Shown one piece after another: positions 1-12,800 of a DNA stretch of 64,000 bases; the stretch's first letter is position 1; each line of letters opens with the position of its first letter. The notes below the pieces were generated by a model, which had not been told where the DNA came from, ran no database searches, and worked only from the letters and a program-made list of their open reading frames with translations. Location of the stretch: the NCBI GenBank assembly GCA_039619475.1, contig CM077116.1, positions 280,999,258 to 281,063,257 of the forward strand, given 5' to 3'. This DNA comes from Icerya purchasi (taxonomy: Eukaryota > Arthropoda > Insecta > Hemiptera > Monophlebidae). The position numbers were made by a program, and so were the translations under genes.

Positions 1-1590
1 ATAATTTTTGGCTTGGACAGTGATGAGAGCTTTTATGTAGATATTTACTTGAATGCGATGGCTTACGAAACATTGCAGTGGTCGATCATTCTCCATTAAC
101 CCTTTTAACTAAAATGTCAAGAAATGCCAATTTTCCATCTTTTTCCCTTTCCACGATGAACGTAATATTCCTGTGAAAATTATTTAAGTCGTTCCAAAAT
201 TCTTATAGCCGAACCTTCCCAGCTGCCACACAACAAAAAACGTGTCGTCCACGTACCGAAACCAACATTTCGGTTTCCACCTGTTTAACACATACTTGTC
301 AATCTCTTCCATAAAAATGTTCGCAAACACCGGAGCCAGCCTAGACCCCATAACCATGCCATCCTCTTGCTTATACAATTTACCATCAAATGAAAATATA
401 TTCGCTTTCGTAACTACGTCAATGAAACTGGCTAATTATTTTGTAATACCATATTTTTTGATAATTTTTATCGTATTTTTAATCGGAACATTCGTAAACA
501 ATGACACAACGTCAAAACTGACCATTAGATCGTTTTCTGTAACAACCAATTGTTTCACCTTATTGACAAACTCTTCTGAATTTGATATGTGTGAATCAAC
601 AGCGCCACATAGTCTTAAGCTGTTTGGCAACGTATCCTTCCAAGAAATAGTTCGGACTGTTTATCGAACACACAATAGGACTCATAGGGCACCCCTCCTT
701 ATGAATTTTCGGAAGACTATATAACCTTGGGATAGCAGGAACATGCGACTCCGAACTCTTTTTTAGGAACCCATCTAAACTTGAACTGTTAACCACTTCT
801 GCAACATTTAAGCACATCCCTCTTAGGGGTCTTTTCTTATCGCAATGTAGGGTCCCTCATTTAACAACTTCATCATCTTTTCTTTGTACACCTCCGTTTT
901 CGTAATCACATTTAAATTTCCCTTATCCGCTTTCAGAATGCACACTTCTTTATTATTTTTAATATCTTTTAAAGCCTTCATTTCTTTATATGTCATGTTC
1001 GGACGAGGAGGTCTACACGTTCTAAGAATTGATGAGCAATCTTGCCTGACAACCTCTGTGACTTCTTGTGGCGTATATTTCAAGCCCACTTCAATACTAC
1101 ACAGAATATTCTTAATCGGTACTTACTTTGGGGCGACCGAAAATTCTAACCCTTTATTAACGGCATGGACTAACTCCTCACTTAAACTAATGTCTGTCAA
1201 ATTGACCTTCCGGACCATTCTTATCGCCATTATCATTACAACTTTTCAATAATTTGCCAGGAGACCAAAAATATTTCCCTTGCTTGATTAGCTGTAATTC
1301 TGTCCAATATTTCCCACAATCCATTAGACAAGGTATTCTTCAACAACAATTCCAAACCCAGTCGGGAATTATCTGGTTTGGATATCCTTATTTCCAAAAT
1401 TACCAATTTTCTACTTAAGTCGCGAAACAGTTTTCTATTATTCCCTTTGGACAAACTGTGTTTGATTTTTGCAAATACTGGAGTAACATTCTTGTCGCGG
1501 CAGCGTTCCAAAAAGGCTAAATCATTTAAAAGCCTATAAACTTTGCAACGAAGTCTCCCCAACTGACGAGTCATTTTAAAAATATTCTCC
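1..1590 (-). mobile_element. Penelope-like retroelement, broken and cut by the window edge
   Basis: Minus-strand reading frames in several phases together give a Penelope-type reverse transcriptase. The N-terminal block (1574-1236, MTRQLGRLRCKVYRLLND) is followed by LKADKGNLNVITK, SLPKIHKEG with PIVCSINSP, SFDVVSLFTNVPI, GMVMGSRLAPVFANIFMEE and the catalytic YVDD (RYVDDTFFVV, near 250). The last 180 bases still read as the post-palm segment (a KLAFLDILV-like stretch). The GIY-YIG nuclease expected C-terminal of the RT would lie left of base 1. Frameshifts between the blocks show that the copy is dead. The LPKIHKxG and GxxMGSxLAPxxANIFME motifs make the family call secure; 5' and 3' element ends are not seen. 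Confidence 0.85.
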
Positions 1591-1715
1591 CCATTTTGGT
1601 AAACACCACGTCAACATTAAAGTTTTTAGTAATATAACAAAACGCGATTGACAAAATATTAACAGTTTACCATGGAAATGGAAATTGTATAAAACTTATT
1701 TTTAATATATGTAGT

Positions 1716-2520
1716 ACAGAATTTATCGCACAGGCCAAATACCAGAAGAATGGTTGAAATCAACGTTTGTAGCAATTCCCAAAAAGGCGAACGCTGCAGG
1801 ATGTGACGACTACCGCACGATTAGCCTTATGTCGCATGCACTAAAGACCTTCCTTAGTATAATACATAACAGAATTTATAAGCGATGTGAAGAGCGCATG
1901 GGAAGAACGCAATTTGGGTTCAGAAATGGCATGGGCACGCGCGAAGCTCTATTTGCAATGAGAATACTGACACAACGTTGCATGGACATGAACGTTGATA
2001 TATATGCTTGCTTCATCGACTACAAAAAGGCCTTCGATTCGGTAAAACACGAAAAGATGATGCGTATTCTAAGTAACACAGGCATCGATCAAAGAGATAT
2101 TCGAATAATAAGCGAATTATATTGGGGCCAGTCAGCAGAAGTTCGCATAGAGCAGTCCACTTCCGAAAAAGCTGAAATTAGAAGAGGAGTAAGGCAAGGC
2201 TGTGTTTTGTCACCTCTGCTCTTCAACATATATGCTGAGGCGATATTCGAACAAGCTCTGGAAGAAGATGAAGGAGGTATACGGGTAAATGGCACCACAA
2301 TCAATAACATCAGATACGCCGACGACAGTCTGATATCGGCAGACAGTCAAGCCAAGTTACAGGAGATGATGGACAAAATTGTTCGAGTTAGCGCTGTATA
2401 CGGGCTTGAAATCAACGCATCAAAGACCAAAATTATGGTTTTTGGTTTCAAAGATACAGCTATGTATGTGGATCTCCAACCTCCGCAGAGGAGAAGGAGA
2501 ATGAAGAAGAAGAAGTACAA
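1716..2520 (+). mobile_element. RTE-like non-LTR retrotransposon, 5'-truncated RT fragment
   Basis: The sequence reads without stops from about 1718 through the fingers and palm of a non-LTR reverse transcriptase. Visible motifs are TGQIPEEWLKSTF, DYRTISLMSHALK, FGFRNGMGTREALF, CFIDYKKAFDSVKH, RRGVRQGCVLSPLLFN and the catalytic IRYADD (about 2308-2325). The match ends soon after KTKIMVFGF, and a GAGGAGAAGGAG/GAAGAAGAAG simple run follows, as expected for an RTE-type 3' tail. The open frame runs on to 2668, but its last 60-odd residues are Lys/Tyr-rich and not RT-like. There is no endonuclease, so it is a 5'-truncated insertion. Clade assignment by motif style only. Confidence 0.8.
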
Positions 2521-2814
2521 AAAATTAAAATATAATCAATATAAACATATAGATTCGAATAAAGCAAACAAATTTAAAACCCCACAGCACTATCTGTTCA
2601 CTGACGGAAAGATTACGTCTTTACATTACTGCGTAAAATTTTGTCTATATGGAGTTACATTCAAATGATACTCCTTGTTTATTAGAAACTGCACCAGTCG
2701 GTGATTATTTCATATGAGTATCATTGAGTATTGACGAGTACTGACTGAATAGCCACCAAATAATCGTAAAAAGAGGAAGTCTCCTTAGGGATATACTATC
2801 TTTGCCTAATAATT

Positions 2815-5400
2815 AGATAAAAATGCCAGCGGGTTAGGGTGGCCTACTAACCTACGCAGGTAACGCTCGCTATAATTTTTAATTACTTTACTTACCTCCG
2901 GTACATTTAGATCCCGATATAAGTTATCATTGCGCATGTACCACGGTGCATTAGCTATTATTCTCAGTATTTTTGACTGGCACCGCTACATAATTTTAAT
3001 ATTAGACGCTGATGTTGTTCCCCAAAGAGATATACCGTTGGTCCACACCGGTTTGATAGCTGCATTATATAACAGCAATTTTGACTTCAGCGATAACACG
3101 GGAGTTTTGCCCAGGAGCCAGTACATCTCCCTCAGCTTCAAGTTTATTTCCTTGCCTTTGATCTTAATATGCTCCTTCCAGGTCAAACGGCGATCAAGCC
3201 ACATGCCCAAGTATCTGGTTTTATTTCCCTGTGGAATTGGACCATCAAGATCACCAGGAGGACATGTACTGCGTCTGGTTGTGAATGTAACATGCACCGA
3301 CTTGGACGAATTGATCTTAATACTCCATAATTGTGCCCATTTCTTCAGGTCATTCAAACCAGCCTGCAAGTTCTCCGACGCTGCCACCGGATCGCTGTCC
3401 CTTGCAAATAGTGCTGTATCATCAGCAAATGCTGCGACCTCCATATTGGACGTAACTGGAAGGTCATGCGAGTAAACAAGAAAGAGGAGTGGTCCTAATA
3501 CTGAACCCTGGGGAACGCCAGTCTCAGCAGGATAAAACTCTGATACATCGTCGCCAGATTTTACTTGAAAGTACCTATCCGTCAAGTATGAAGACAGTAG
3601 TGGGTTATAGGAGTGTGGCAGGGTTTTTTTTATTTTTGAAAGCAATCCCTCGTGCCACACGCGGTTGAAGGCCTGACTAACATCCAGGAAGGCGGCAGAA
3701 CAATATTGCTTCCTGTCAAAGCAATTACCAATGTATCTCTGAATTCTATGAATTTGTTCTACTGTAGCGTACCCAGGACGAAACCCAAACTGGTGGTCTG
3801 GAATTATATCTTGCAACTGCTCTATTAGCCTAGACAACAATACTTTATCAAATATTTTAGATACTATTGGTAAAAGACTGATAGGTCGATATGATGAGGC
3901 TTCACTAGCGGGCTTACCTGGTTTCGGTATCATTATTACCTGAGCCATCTTCCACTGTGACGGATAATAACCCAGCAGAATAACAGCGTTGAAAATTGTT
4001 GTTAACAAAACTATTGCCTTTCGCGGTAACAATTTTAGCATTTTTCCAGTGATCAGGTCATATCCAGGGGCTTTATGTGTTGCTAAATTGCCGATTATCA
4101 CTTTTTTAATTTCTGAGGGCGTGAAATGTTTGATTGGAGGGGGGGGCATTTGAAATGGTGCGACTAAATCACGCTTTACCTGATCGTAAAAAGGCTCAAA
4201 TCCGATGTCCGGAGGATGTGGTTTAAACACATTCTTAAGATATCGGGATCGCTGCGTGCCCATTCACCGTTATCTTTACGCAAGGGTGGTGTCATTTTTT
4301 GAGGTCTTCTGAACGCTTTGGTGGCCTTCCACAGTGCGGGATTGTCTTTTTTAACGTCTCCGTTGTAAATAATTGTTCTAAAGGTATCATTTTTATGCTG
4401 TTTTAATAATTTACTTAACTCTTTGCTTATTATGTTAAGAGAGTTTTTATGAGCTGGATACCTTGTTATTTACCAAAGTTTTCTAATTTTTCTTTTTTCG
4501 TGGATTTTTTGCTGAATAATATGCGGGTAGTTAAAGTCTGAGTTTACGGTGACGTTAGGGATGCTTAACCACGCTGCCTTTTGTAGCATATGATTGAAGT
4601 ATTCAACTGCTTCGTCAATATTATCACCTGTTTTCAATAGAACATCGATGACAATACTAATCGGTTCTATTATTGTGAAATTTAAAATTTGCCTTTTTTA
4701 ATTATTATTAACGAACTTATTTCAAGTATTACCGGGGAATGATCCGACGTAGAGTCAAAAGATGCTTCAATATTTGCATATAAAGTACTAATATCTTTAG
4801 TAATAAAAAAATCAAGTAGGTCAGGTATTTTATTTCTATCAGAGGGCCAGTATGTAGGTTGTCCGCTGGAGAATACTGTAAGTTTTGATTCCGAAATGCA
4901 TTTGAATAGTTCCCTTCCTTTAGGATTTGTTAGTCGTGACCCAAAAAATGTATGCTTGGCATTTAATCTCCATCTACTATAAATTGATTTCCTAATGAGT
5001 TAAAAAAATCACTGAATTGATCGTGCATAATTTTATACCTAGATGGGCAGTATATCGATGAGATTGTTAATTGTTTACCTGTACTTGCAATTACTTTGAT
5101 AGATATAGCTTGAATATGAGGTAGTTGAATACAGTCGAATTGATAGTGTTTAAGATGTCTGCGTACTAAAATTGTTGCACCGCCATGAGGCTTACCGCAC
5201 GGATGATCGGCCCGATAGAAATTATAACCATTTAAAGCATAATAGTTTTTTGAAGTGAAATGTGTTTCCGAAAGTAACACTACGTCTAATTTTTGAATAA
5301 GGACAAACATTTCAAGCTCGGATTATCGTTGTAACAACAACCCGTTAATATTCCAGATAGCTATTCGAGTTGAGTTAATTTTGTATTGATTAATTTTGAC
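2815..5400 (-). pseudogene. Jockey ORF2: EEP endonuclease plus reverse transcriptase
   Basis: In minus-strand order, the endonuclease starts with RIAIWNINGLLLQR (an in-frame stop follows), then LDVVLLSETHF and GGATILVRRHL. A one-base frameshift falls inside GD/LNAKH near 4970. The domain ends with DLLDFFI and SDHSPVI. The RT is open from 4263 to 2986: THKAPGYD, YRPISLLPIVSKIFDK, FGFRPGYATVEQIHR, AAFLDVSQAFNRVWH, GVPQGSVLGPLLFLVYSHD and the catalytic AFADD (about 3420). YLGMWLDRRLTWKEHI and an NLYRDLNVPEV tail follow, with one stop at 2986. It would nick target DNA and prime reverse transcription. In this copy it cannot be made as one protein. Confidence 0.85.
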
Positions 5401-5497
5401 ATGAGAGCTGTGAGTACATCCATCAATCTGTTGAACATGATCTCCATGCGATTGAAAGATGTTGTAAACATGTTTTCTAAGCACAGAAATGACTGTT

Positions 5498-7192
5498 CTA
5501 ACGATGATTGAAGGTCATATCCGGGAGTACGTTGAAAACTATCGCTATTCTTTTCGACATTTGTGGGATTAAAAATTTTCTTATTATTTTCCCTCCTTGA
5601 ACAACTACGACTTTCGCATAGGAAGTGCCGGAAGGGTGAAACATAGAGGTTTGTTTCTGCGCTAATAAGGCCCCAGTATGACCACTCACCGCAACTCTGA
5701 TATGATTTGCGAGTGCAGGAAATTCTGATACAGTATTGCTAATAGGCAAATACTGCTGCACTTTACCAGGACTCTGGTTATTATGTGTTGTTTTTAGCGG
5801 ATTGTTCGGTTGTTTGTGCTTTCTATTACATATTTCTAAATATACAGCACAGCCTTTATAATAATTCGCTGGATGACAGCCACTGCATAGAGCGCAGGTT
5901 GGATCTGTCTCCTTGCTTTTAGTGCAGTTGGCTGGTAAATGCTGCTTTCCGCATTTGACGACACATCTTGGTGACTATTTACAGAAGTTACGGGAGGAGT
6001 GACCATACTGCTGACAACGCAGACATTGAATCAGACCTCTTTTGTGCGGTACTTCGACCTTTATTTTCATATTTAGCAGTGATTTTAGGTGAAATATGCT
6101 CGTGTTGTTCTCGTTTGGTTCTAAATCTATAAAGAAAAGAGGTAATGGTTCTTTTGTTTTCCTGTCGTTAATATTAAATACGTCCCTGATGATATGACCC
6201 TCATCAGCCAGCGCCAGTTTAATATCGTCCTTGTTAACTGATGGATGTATGTTTTTTAGGATCACACGATATGCTTTTTCCTGCTTTATCAGCTGATATG
6301 TATGATATTCAGCCTCGAGAGAGTCCAGAGCCTTCATTATTATTACTCTGTAGTTTTCTATGCTGTCGACAGCTATTTTAATGGAATTTTTATTTATTAT
6401 TTTGAAGGTGCACTTGTTTACACCAATTATTAGTTCGTCTAAGGTTTTATTTAATGCGGGGAGGTTAACTACGTCATTAACAAATATTGGAGGTGGACGA
6501 ATAGTCATATTTTCATTGCCCCGGCATGGCGGTCGGACTGGGTTTCACCCTTGACTTCATCCATCGAACCACTGTCAGTGTAGTTAGCTAAGATTGAAAA
6601 TTTATTTTTGGTCGGTATAGGCTCAAACTGTTTCGTTCTTTTTTTAAAAATATCCGGGCTTGAATTTAAGTTTCCCTTGCGCTTGTTCTGTACGACACAC
6701 CAGCTAGGATCTTCTTCCATCGAACTTAATTCAGACAGATTTTCATTTGCGAAGACAACCGGGCCCGCAACGATCGAGGGATTACTTGCATCGATAGTGT
6801 CGATATTGTATGGAGCGAGAAGAAGCGTTTACACGGTGTGGTATGTAGCGCATATAGCTGAGTGAATGGCGCTTGACCGACCCCTTATAGTAGCATTGCG
6901 GTGGTAGCGGCGGGCTTTGCTGTATATCAATTGTCTTATCAGCTATTGATAAGGCGGAAGGAATAGTTGCGGGAGAATGGACGACGGTAGCAGCGTCGGT
7001 GAGGACAGAAGAATAGGTAAGAAGTCGCGCCGAAGCGATGTATTTTGCGGCTTGTGTTGTCTGCTGTGCAGCATCGCTGTTGTTAATATTATACTGCACA
7101 GATGCGTTTTGCGTTTGTGGCTGCATGTAAAGCGGGTTTGATGTAAGCGGCGACGCGGCCGTTGTCGTCGCCATAACAGCGACAACACACAC
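5498..7192 (-). pseudogene. Jockey ORF1: gag-like nucleic-acid-binding protein
   Basis: Three frames make up the gag. The N-terminal low-complexity part (7192-6782, MCVVAVMATTTAASPL) is rich in Ala, Thr, Ser and Gln. A charged middle follows (6720-6505, MEEDPSWCVVQNKRKGNL). The core (6508-5975) carries the region that precedes zinc knuckles in Jockey gags (YRVILKNIHPSVNKDDIK) and ends in a CCHC knuckle, CLRCQQYGHSSRNFC. A stop comes right after the first knuckle. Read through, it is followed by CVVKCGKQH and CALCSGCHPANYYKGC, further Cys/His motifs. The tail (5761-5498) is in another frame. The role is packaging of the element RNA. This copy is interrupted at least three times. Confidence 0.75.
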
Positions 7193-7390
7193 GCCTGAGA
7201 GCCTAGATCTGTCAGTGTGAGCTAACCAGACGGGAGTGATATTCGGTGTGTACTAAAATAAATTAAAAATGTACGATAAACGAAAAACGAAAATAATCGG
7301 AATGATCTCACCACAGCTGCTCCGCTGATATGATTAAACGTGATAACATACAACGTAACTGAACACTGACTCACTTTGAATGTATATGGC

Positions 7391-7689
7391 CGCCCGATGA
7401 GTAGCCGAAAACACCGTTTTTTTTTGTTTGTTTTTTTGTTTTATAATAATAAATAAATAAATAAAATATAATCATCTAAAATTTTAAAACTAAAGGAGCG
7501 ACAAACAGGAGTGAATTAAAGTATTGTCAGCTTACTTTCCTATGGAAGTGTAAATTCAAATAAAATCCCCAAAACGCGATTTACAAGCTTACCACTGACG
7601 CAATTTGAACATTACTCCTAAACCAATATCAAGCTTTTTGAGCATCATTTTAATTTGGTACTTGACATTACTATTCAGAAATATTTCCA
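7391..7689. other. AT-rich spacer, no gene seen
   Basis: Contains a T-rich run and an (AAAT)n-type simple repeat near 7440-7465, just beyond the presumed 5' end of the Jockey element. Nothing else is recognised. Confidence 0.4.
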
Positions 7690-8135
7690 TTAAAAATTGA
7701 AAAATAAAATAGTTTAAAAAAAACAACTTCAGGTTTACTCTAAAAATTGAATAAGAATGCGCTTAAAAGTAAAAAATAATTTATTTCAGAGTGACATACA
7801 TAAGGGTTTTATAATAATTCTATAAAAAATTAACTTTCTGGAATCGACATTAAATTAAAATTGCAACAATATTTAGAAATAATCTAATGAGTATAAAATA
7901 AAATAATTACTCGTTTTATATAAGCCAAAAACTACAAAAAAAAAGAAATATTTAATGTAGTTTTTAATAATTGTTACAATTTAAATTCTCAGTGGTGACT
8001 TCAAAGAGTTAATTTTGTTCAAGAATTGTCATAATATACTTATGTATATTATTTTGAAATAAATTATTTTTTATCGAATAATTATTTTTTACTTTTCAGT
8101 GCATTTTTATTAATTTTTTAAAGCAACTGCCCCCC
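7690..8135. mobile_element. Palindromic MITE, copy 1 (decayed)
   Basis: The left arm contains a stretch reading aagtaaaaaataatttattt (about 7769-7788). The right arm contains its inverse within aataattattttttactttt (about 8078-8097), followed by cagtgcattttt. The central loop (about 7950-7985, taatgtagtttttaat) matches the loop of the better-preserved copy at 62,928-63,390 in the opposite orientation. No coding capacity. A G/C-homopolymer followed by tggcgacacccatg at about 8131-8152 looks like the end of a separate hAT-type element abutting the MITE. Confidence 0.6.
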
Positions 8136-8152
8136 CCCCTGGCGACACCCAT

Positions 8153-9630
8153 GTATATACATATATAACAAATATGTTTGTTGCGTAATGCAGTATTACT
8201 CTAAACAAATTACTGTCTACCAAGAACTATTTTACTAATGCACTGTCTTTCAATATAATGTGTCATAATGTATAACCAATTCACAAGTCAAATTACAAAT
8301 TTTTGTTGATCTGATAATATGCATGTGCACTAGTATGTGAAGAATCAAGTAGTAATTAATTTATCATCATGCATCAATTACCATCTTTGATATGTGCCGT
8401 GCATACATAGATTTGTGTATAAAACAGGATAACCAATGATCAACTTTTATAGTCGTTACAACAATATCTTTTAATAGTATTTGTATATTTTAACTGTGTG
8501 TTTGATGAACATGAAGCAAAATCACCATCGGATTAACCTATGTAAAAACGTCGTAGACTATTATTGCCTACCAGTGTGCATCTGTATATGTACAGTGCAT
8601 TCTGAGAAGAAAAAATAACGACTTGTTACAGTCTTTGTATTCATTGTGCATGTATTTGTGTGAATGCATACATATGTTTATATGCTATTGGCATAGAATT
8701 TAATAAAAAAACAATATACGAGCGTATGCTTATGTATGTACATGTTTCATGCAAAAAAAAAAAAAACAACGCAAATAGATTTAATCATATGTGTATAGCC
8801 ACAGTCTTCAGTATGAAAGTTCCGACTGATGTGAAAAATATATTCATAAATATTTTCCGTGTTCTATTTTTAACTGCAAAGATATAAATTTAGGAGATAA
8901 ATGCGATTTTTACCATTAAAAGACAGTAGTTTGAATTAAAATACTACATTTTAACACATTTTTACTAACATTACAAGTGCCAGAGTATTTGTGCATATGT
9001 TTTGATTAAATATTCTATATTGTATATAAGGAAGCACATAATCTGCAAATATGAAAACTATGATTCCACACATGCTCACATCTTCATTTACATGATATGG
9101 ATATGATCTTATCTTATACGTGGACCATTAAAATGACTTATTAAGAAGAAAACTGTATAGTATTCTTTTATATATCTATTCTTTTTTCTTTTTTTTTTCT
9201 TTAGTTCGTTTTACGATTGTGATGTTATCTAAACAACTCTCATTCGAAACAATGTTGTTGCTTATACTCATAGATTAAGTAATAAAAACACTGATACAAT
9301 TCATTAACTTTAGATCTATGAAAGTAAGGCGCTAATGAAGAGACTTTATATAGTATTGAAAGAATTGAGAAAGATATTTTGAAGATTAAAAGAACAACAG
9401 GATAAATTGCTATGAGATTGGAACAAAATAAAAGTAAATGTTCAGCAATAAACAGATTCTAATAATTCTTGTTTTATTCAGCCTTAGACGAGAAACTATG
9501 TCTTCCTTCTGACAACATTTAGACGTTAAAGTCATTTGGATACATGTAATGTAGAAAAATTTTAAGAAGAAACTATATTTAATAATCCTAAATTTCTACA
9601 TGTTCATTTTTCACTAGTAGAGCATGTAAT
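8153..9630. other. AT-rich region downstream of the P450 gene, no gene seen
   Basis: About 1.5 kb of AT-rich DNA with scattered short TATGTA/CATA-rich stretches and a poly-A run near 8752-8765. Read on the minus strand it is the 3' flank or 3'UTR of the P450. Tested reading frames are short and unlike any family I recognise. Confidence 0.4.
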
Positions 9631-9636
9631 TTTATT
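9473..9636 (-). promoter_or_regulatory. Candidate poly(A) signals of the P450 gene
   Basis: On the minus strand AATAAA occurs at 9636-9631, about 60 bases after the P450 stop codon, and again at 9478-9473. The first is well placed to end a short 3'UTR. The second would give a 3'UTR of about 220 bases. In AT-rich DNA such hexamers are common, so this is only positional support. Confidence 0.4.
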
Positions 9637-9695
9637 CAAAAATGTGTAAAACCAAACAGAAGTTCCATTTTTCCTTTTAAATCAATGCATGTATT

Positions 9696-9859
9696 TTACC
9701 GTTCCGAAAAATCTAACCATACACCTCCTTTAATTGCTAAGAGAAATGACTTCTGAACAAGCTGAGGCGGTGTTATCATTTTCGATGATACGGAAAATTT
9801 ATACTTTTTTACCAATGTAATCAATCCTAGTTTTACTTGCATTAAACCGAAACGTTTAC
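9696..9859 (-). CDS. P450 exon 4 (C-terminus)
   Basis: Acceptor tttctttttgcag before base 9859. The first two bases complete the Gly codon of CIG. The exon then codes KRFGLMQVKLGLITLVKKY, PPQLVQKSFLLAIKGGVWL and DFSER, with TAA at 9698-9696. This is the canonical CYP6 L-helix and C-terminal strand. Confidence 0.88.
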
Positions 9860-12800
9860 CTGCAAAAAGAAATTTTAGCATTAACACATTTCTTTTTAAC
9901 TAGTAGTAATAGATGTGTGTATGCATGTACACATACATAAACATTTTTGCATATATTTCAGAAACAAGATTTCTGCTGTTTTACAAATTCATAACGCTAC
10001 AATTCTAGCAATGGATGTTGTTGCTCTCGAATGAGTCTTACTTTGAATCGTTTTCCTTATTATTTTACAATTATTTTTCTTTTGGATATATATTTTCCTT
10101 AATTCTTTCCGTTGATGTTGCTTGCTCCTTTTAACCAAGTGGTTGATAACACGTCAGGGTCCATACGCAATAATTTAAATTCAAATTATATATTTATTTA
10201 AAGAGGCTCGACTTCTAGGTCATTTGCGTCTACTATTCATTACAATTCAGATATTTATAGATAATTTTATAGTATTTAAACGGAAAGTTATGTATCTTTT
10301 ACAAATTTACACATATTTAAGAAATCAAAAAACAATAATTACAAATAATTCTACAATATGTAAACTAAAAATCATATCTTCTGGAATAGGTTTATAGCTT
10401 TTAAGAGTCTGAAAGTAGTTTGGACTGCAGCTTCATCATTGACAAGCGCCTCTTCCATAGTAATTCTTCTCGTGTGTGTGGATGAGAAAGCTCCCTCACG
10501 CTCCTTGTTGAGTTTTTGACATATGGAGATGACATGGTCAATAGACAGACTTTCAGTACCACAAAACACACATGATGGCGCACTTTGCAGTAAATGTCCG
10601 TGTATTAGTTTTGTGTGGCCGATGCGGATTCTGCTTAATACAATCTCTTCTCGCATATTTGCACGGTGTGATGTTTCCCAATGTTCCAATTTAATTTGCC
10701 GTAACTTGTTATTCGATTGGTTTCTCCCATATGTGTTTTAAGTGGCGTCCTTGATTGAGATCATTATCTGCTTTTTTTTTGCGTTTAATAAGTCTTTTTC
10801 GTGTGCTGTTGAAGTTCGTATAATATCAATCAAAGGGTGGATTTGTAGGTTCGGATGGAGTGACAGTAAGTCGATTTATGTGTAGGTAATTGAAGTAGTC
10901 AATACACCGAACTCTAAATGGTTTGTTTCTATCGCGATAGATCTTATGCAGATTAGAATAGAACGTTTTGTAGTAATTTATATGCACTTGTTGCCGCTGA
11001 GTTTCACATAAATTTATCTGAGCAACAGGAACTTCGATTTAAAAACTCTCTGTTAATTATACTTTTCCTTCTGTACCTAATCCTTATGTATTTTGTATTC
11101 AAGTTGGACTGTGCGGATAGCTGCATCATAGTCTTAACTCCTTATTCATAATCGCGCCCTTTTGGGCTTTCCATCATTTTCCTAATATCCTACTAGCCCG
11201 CATTGATATTCTTTGATTCATTCCCTTACTTTTTATATTTCTCCTTTTTTCTCTACATTATTCCTTGTCAACTTAGAATATTACAGTGAAATTACCATAG
11301 CCTTAGAACGAATAGAAATTCTCTTTAGAGCTTGTTGGATCGATATAAGTAGTGCACTGCTCTCACAAACATAAACTAAACGGTTCCTCCGACGTTAACA
11401 TTCGTGGTTTTTCTTTAATTAGTTCTAACCGCAGTGATGGATATGGCGGTTCAGCTATTTTAATCAGGAATGGTATCCATTCTCTATCTCACGACATCTA
11501 CTCTCTTATTGAATCTAATTCGTTTAATTCAAATTTTGTCCGCATCTCAATACTTAACATCTCCCCAAAGTCGTATAACCTCATCGCGGGTTAAATTCCG
11601 CCTAACTATGATCTACGTAAACTTCTCTCTTTTCAATCATTTATTAATTCTCTTTCTTCCACTTTTCTCATAGCCGGCGATTGGAATGCGCACTCACCTC
11701 TTTGAGGTTGTTTTGAGCACAACAGTAATGGTTTTGCAATGTTGAAAATTTTATCTTACAAAATGACTTAATCCCCCTTAATGATGGTTCGCGTAGACTT
11801 GGATTATCGTTAATGAGCTAAATTTGTCTACTCTAAATTTTACTAATGCTATTCTATCACTATAACTCTATAACCTCTATATTCTATCAAGTTCTTTTTC
11901 CATTTTTTACTTATGAGGAAGCCGACTCCCTTCTGCCCTTTATTATTCCCTGTCCAGCATAGAACCTTTGCCGATTTTAATTCTAAAACTTTTTCTCCCT
12001 GTCTTTTAGTCTCTGAGAGCCCTAATACGTCGAAATGCTTTTTATCAAATGCTTCCTCTATTTCCATAACATTTTCTTTACTTTTAAGCGTTCTTGCATT
12101 AAAACTTGCTAACTTTATTTCGTTATTATAACTATAATTACGAGTATTTCTAATTTTATTTTTAAATATATTTTTAAAATCGGTTTTAAAATTCTTTTCC
12201 ATATTATTTTTATTTTTACCTTTGCTTTTAACTCTATCCTGGGCCGTGCAGTTTGAGGGGTGTAGTCCAGTTTGCCCTCGCTGACCAGACGTGACTGGGC
12301 AAAAGATCGAGTTTGGTCTTACATTTCATTTGTTTTTAGTCGAACGTGTTATAATTGGACGATGCGTTATTCGAATTAGCTACGGTAAACTTATCAATAA
12401 CCGCTTGCTTTGTTTTCTTATGTTGCTGCTGTTGTTGTATCGGCGTGTCCGTTTTTGCTTCCACGTTGATTAGCGTCCGCTGTGTTTCCGTGTGATTCAT
12501 CAATACTTGATTCAACTGTATCATATTATCTTTTCTTATCGTACTTGCATCTATAGTAGTCTTTATGTATACCTTCCCTTCTCTTTCCCACACAAAAGCC
12601 AAGTTTCCGTTTTTTCGTTCTTGTTTCGCGGCGAGTAGTCTTAGTCTTTCTCTTGTGTCCTGTGTTAGATCTTCGCTTACATATTTTCGCCGATGAATCT
12701 AGTCCTACATCATTGCCACATATTTTCTTCTTCTTTGAATTAATTATCAGTTGTAATTTTTTCTCTCTATTATTTAATTTTACTATTACTGCCGCTGTTA

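Larger units (their letters stand above)
2670..7390 (-). mobile_element. Jockey-clade non-LTR retrotransposon, near full length, broken
   Basis: The element reads on the minus strand: 5' leader (about 7390-7193), ORF1 (gag, 7192-5498) and ORF2 (endonuclease and RT, about 5400-2815). A short 3' region may end near 2670, where an AATAAA-like signal lies on the minus strand. Domain order and length (about 4.7 kb) fit Jockey elements. It sits directly beside, and in opposite orientation to, the RTE-like fragment to its left. Several frameshifts and stops make it non-autonomous. No clear target duplication was found. Confidence 0.85.

Noticed and set aside
242..1252. Long plus-strand frames at 242-724 and 884-1252
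   Set aside because: They are antisense shadows of the Penelope-like RT blocks and have no domain of their own.
2930..3475. 181-codon plus-strand frame
   Set aside because: Antisense of the Jockey RT, which has a full set of motifs on the other strand.
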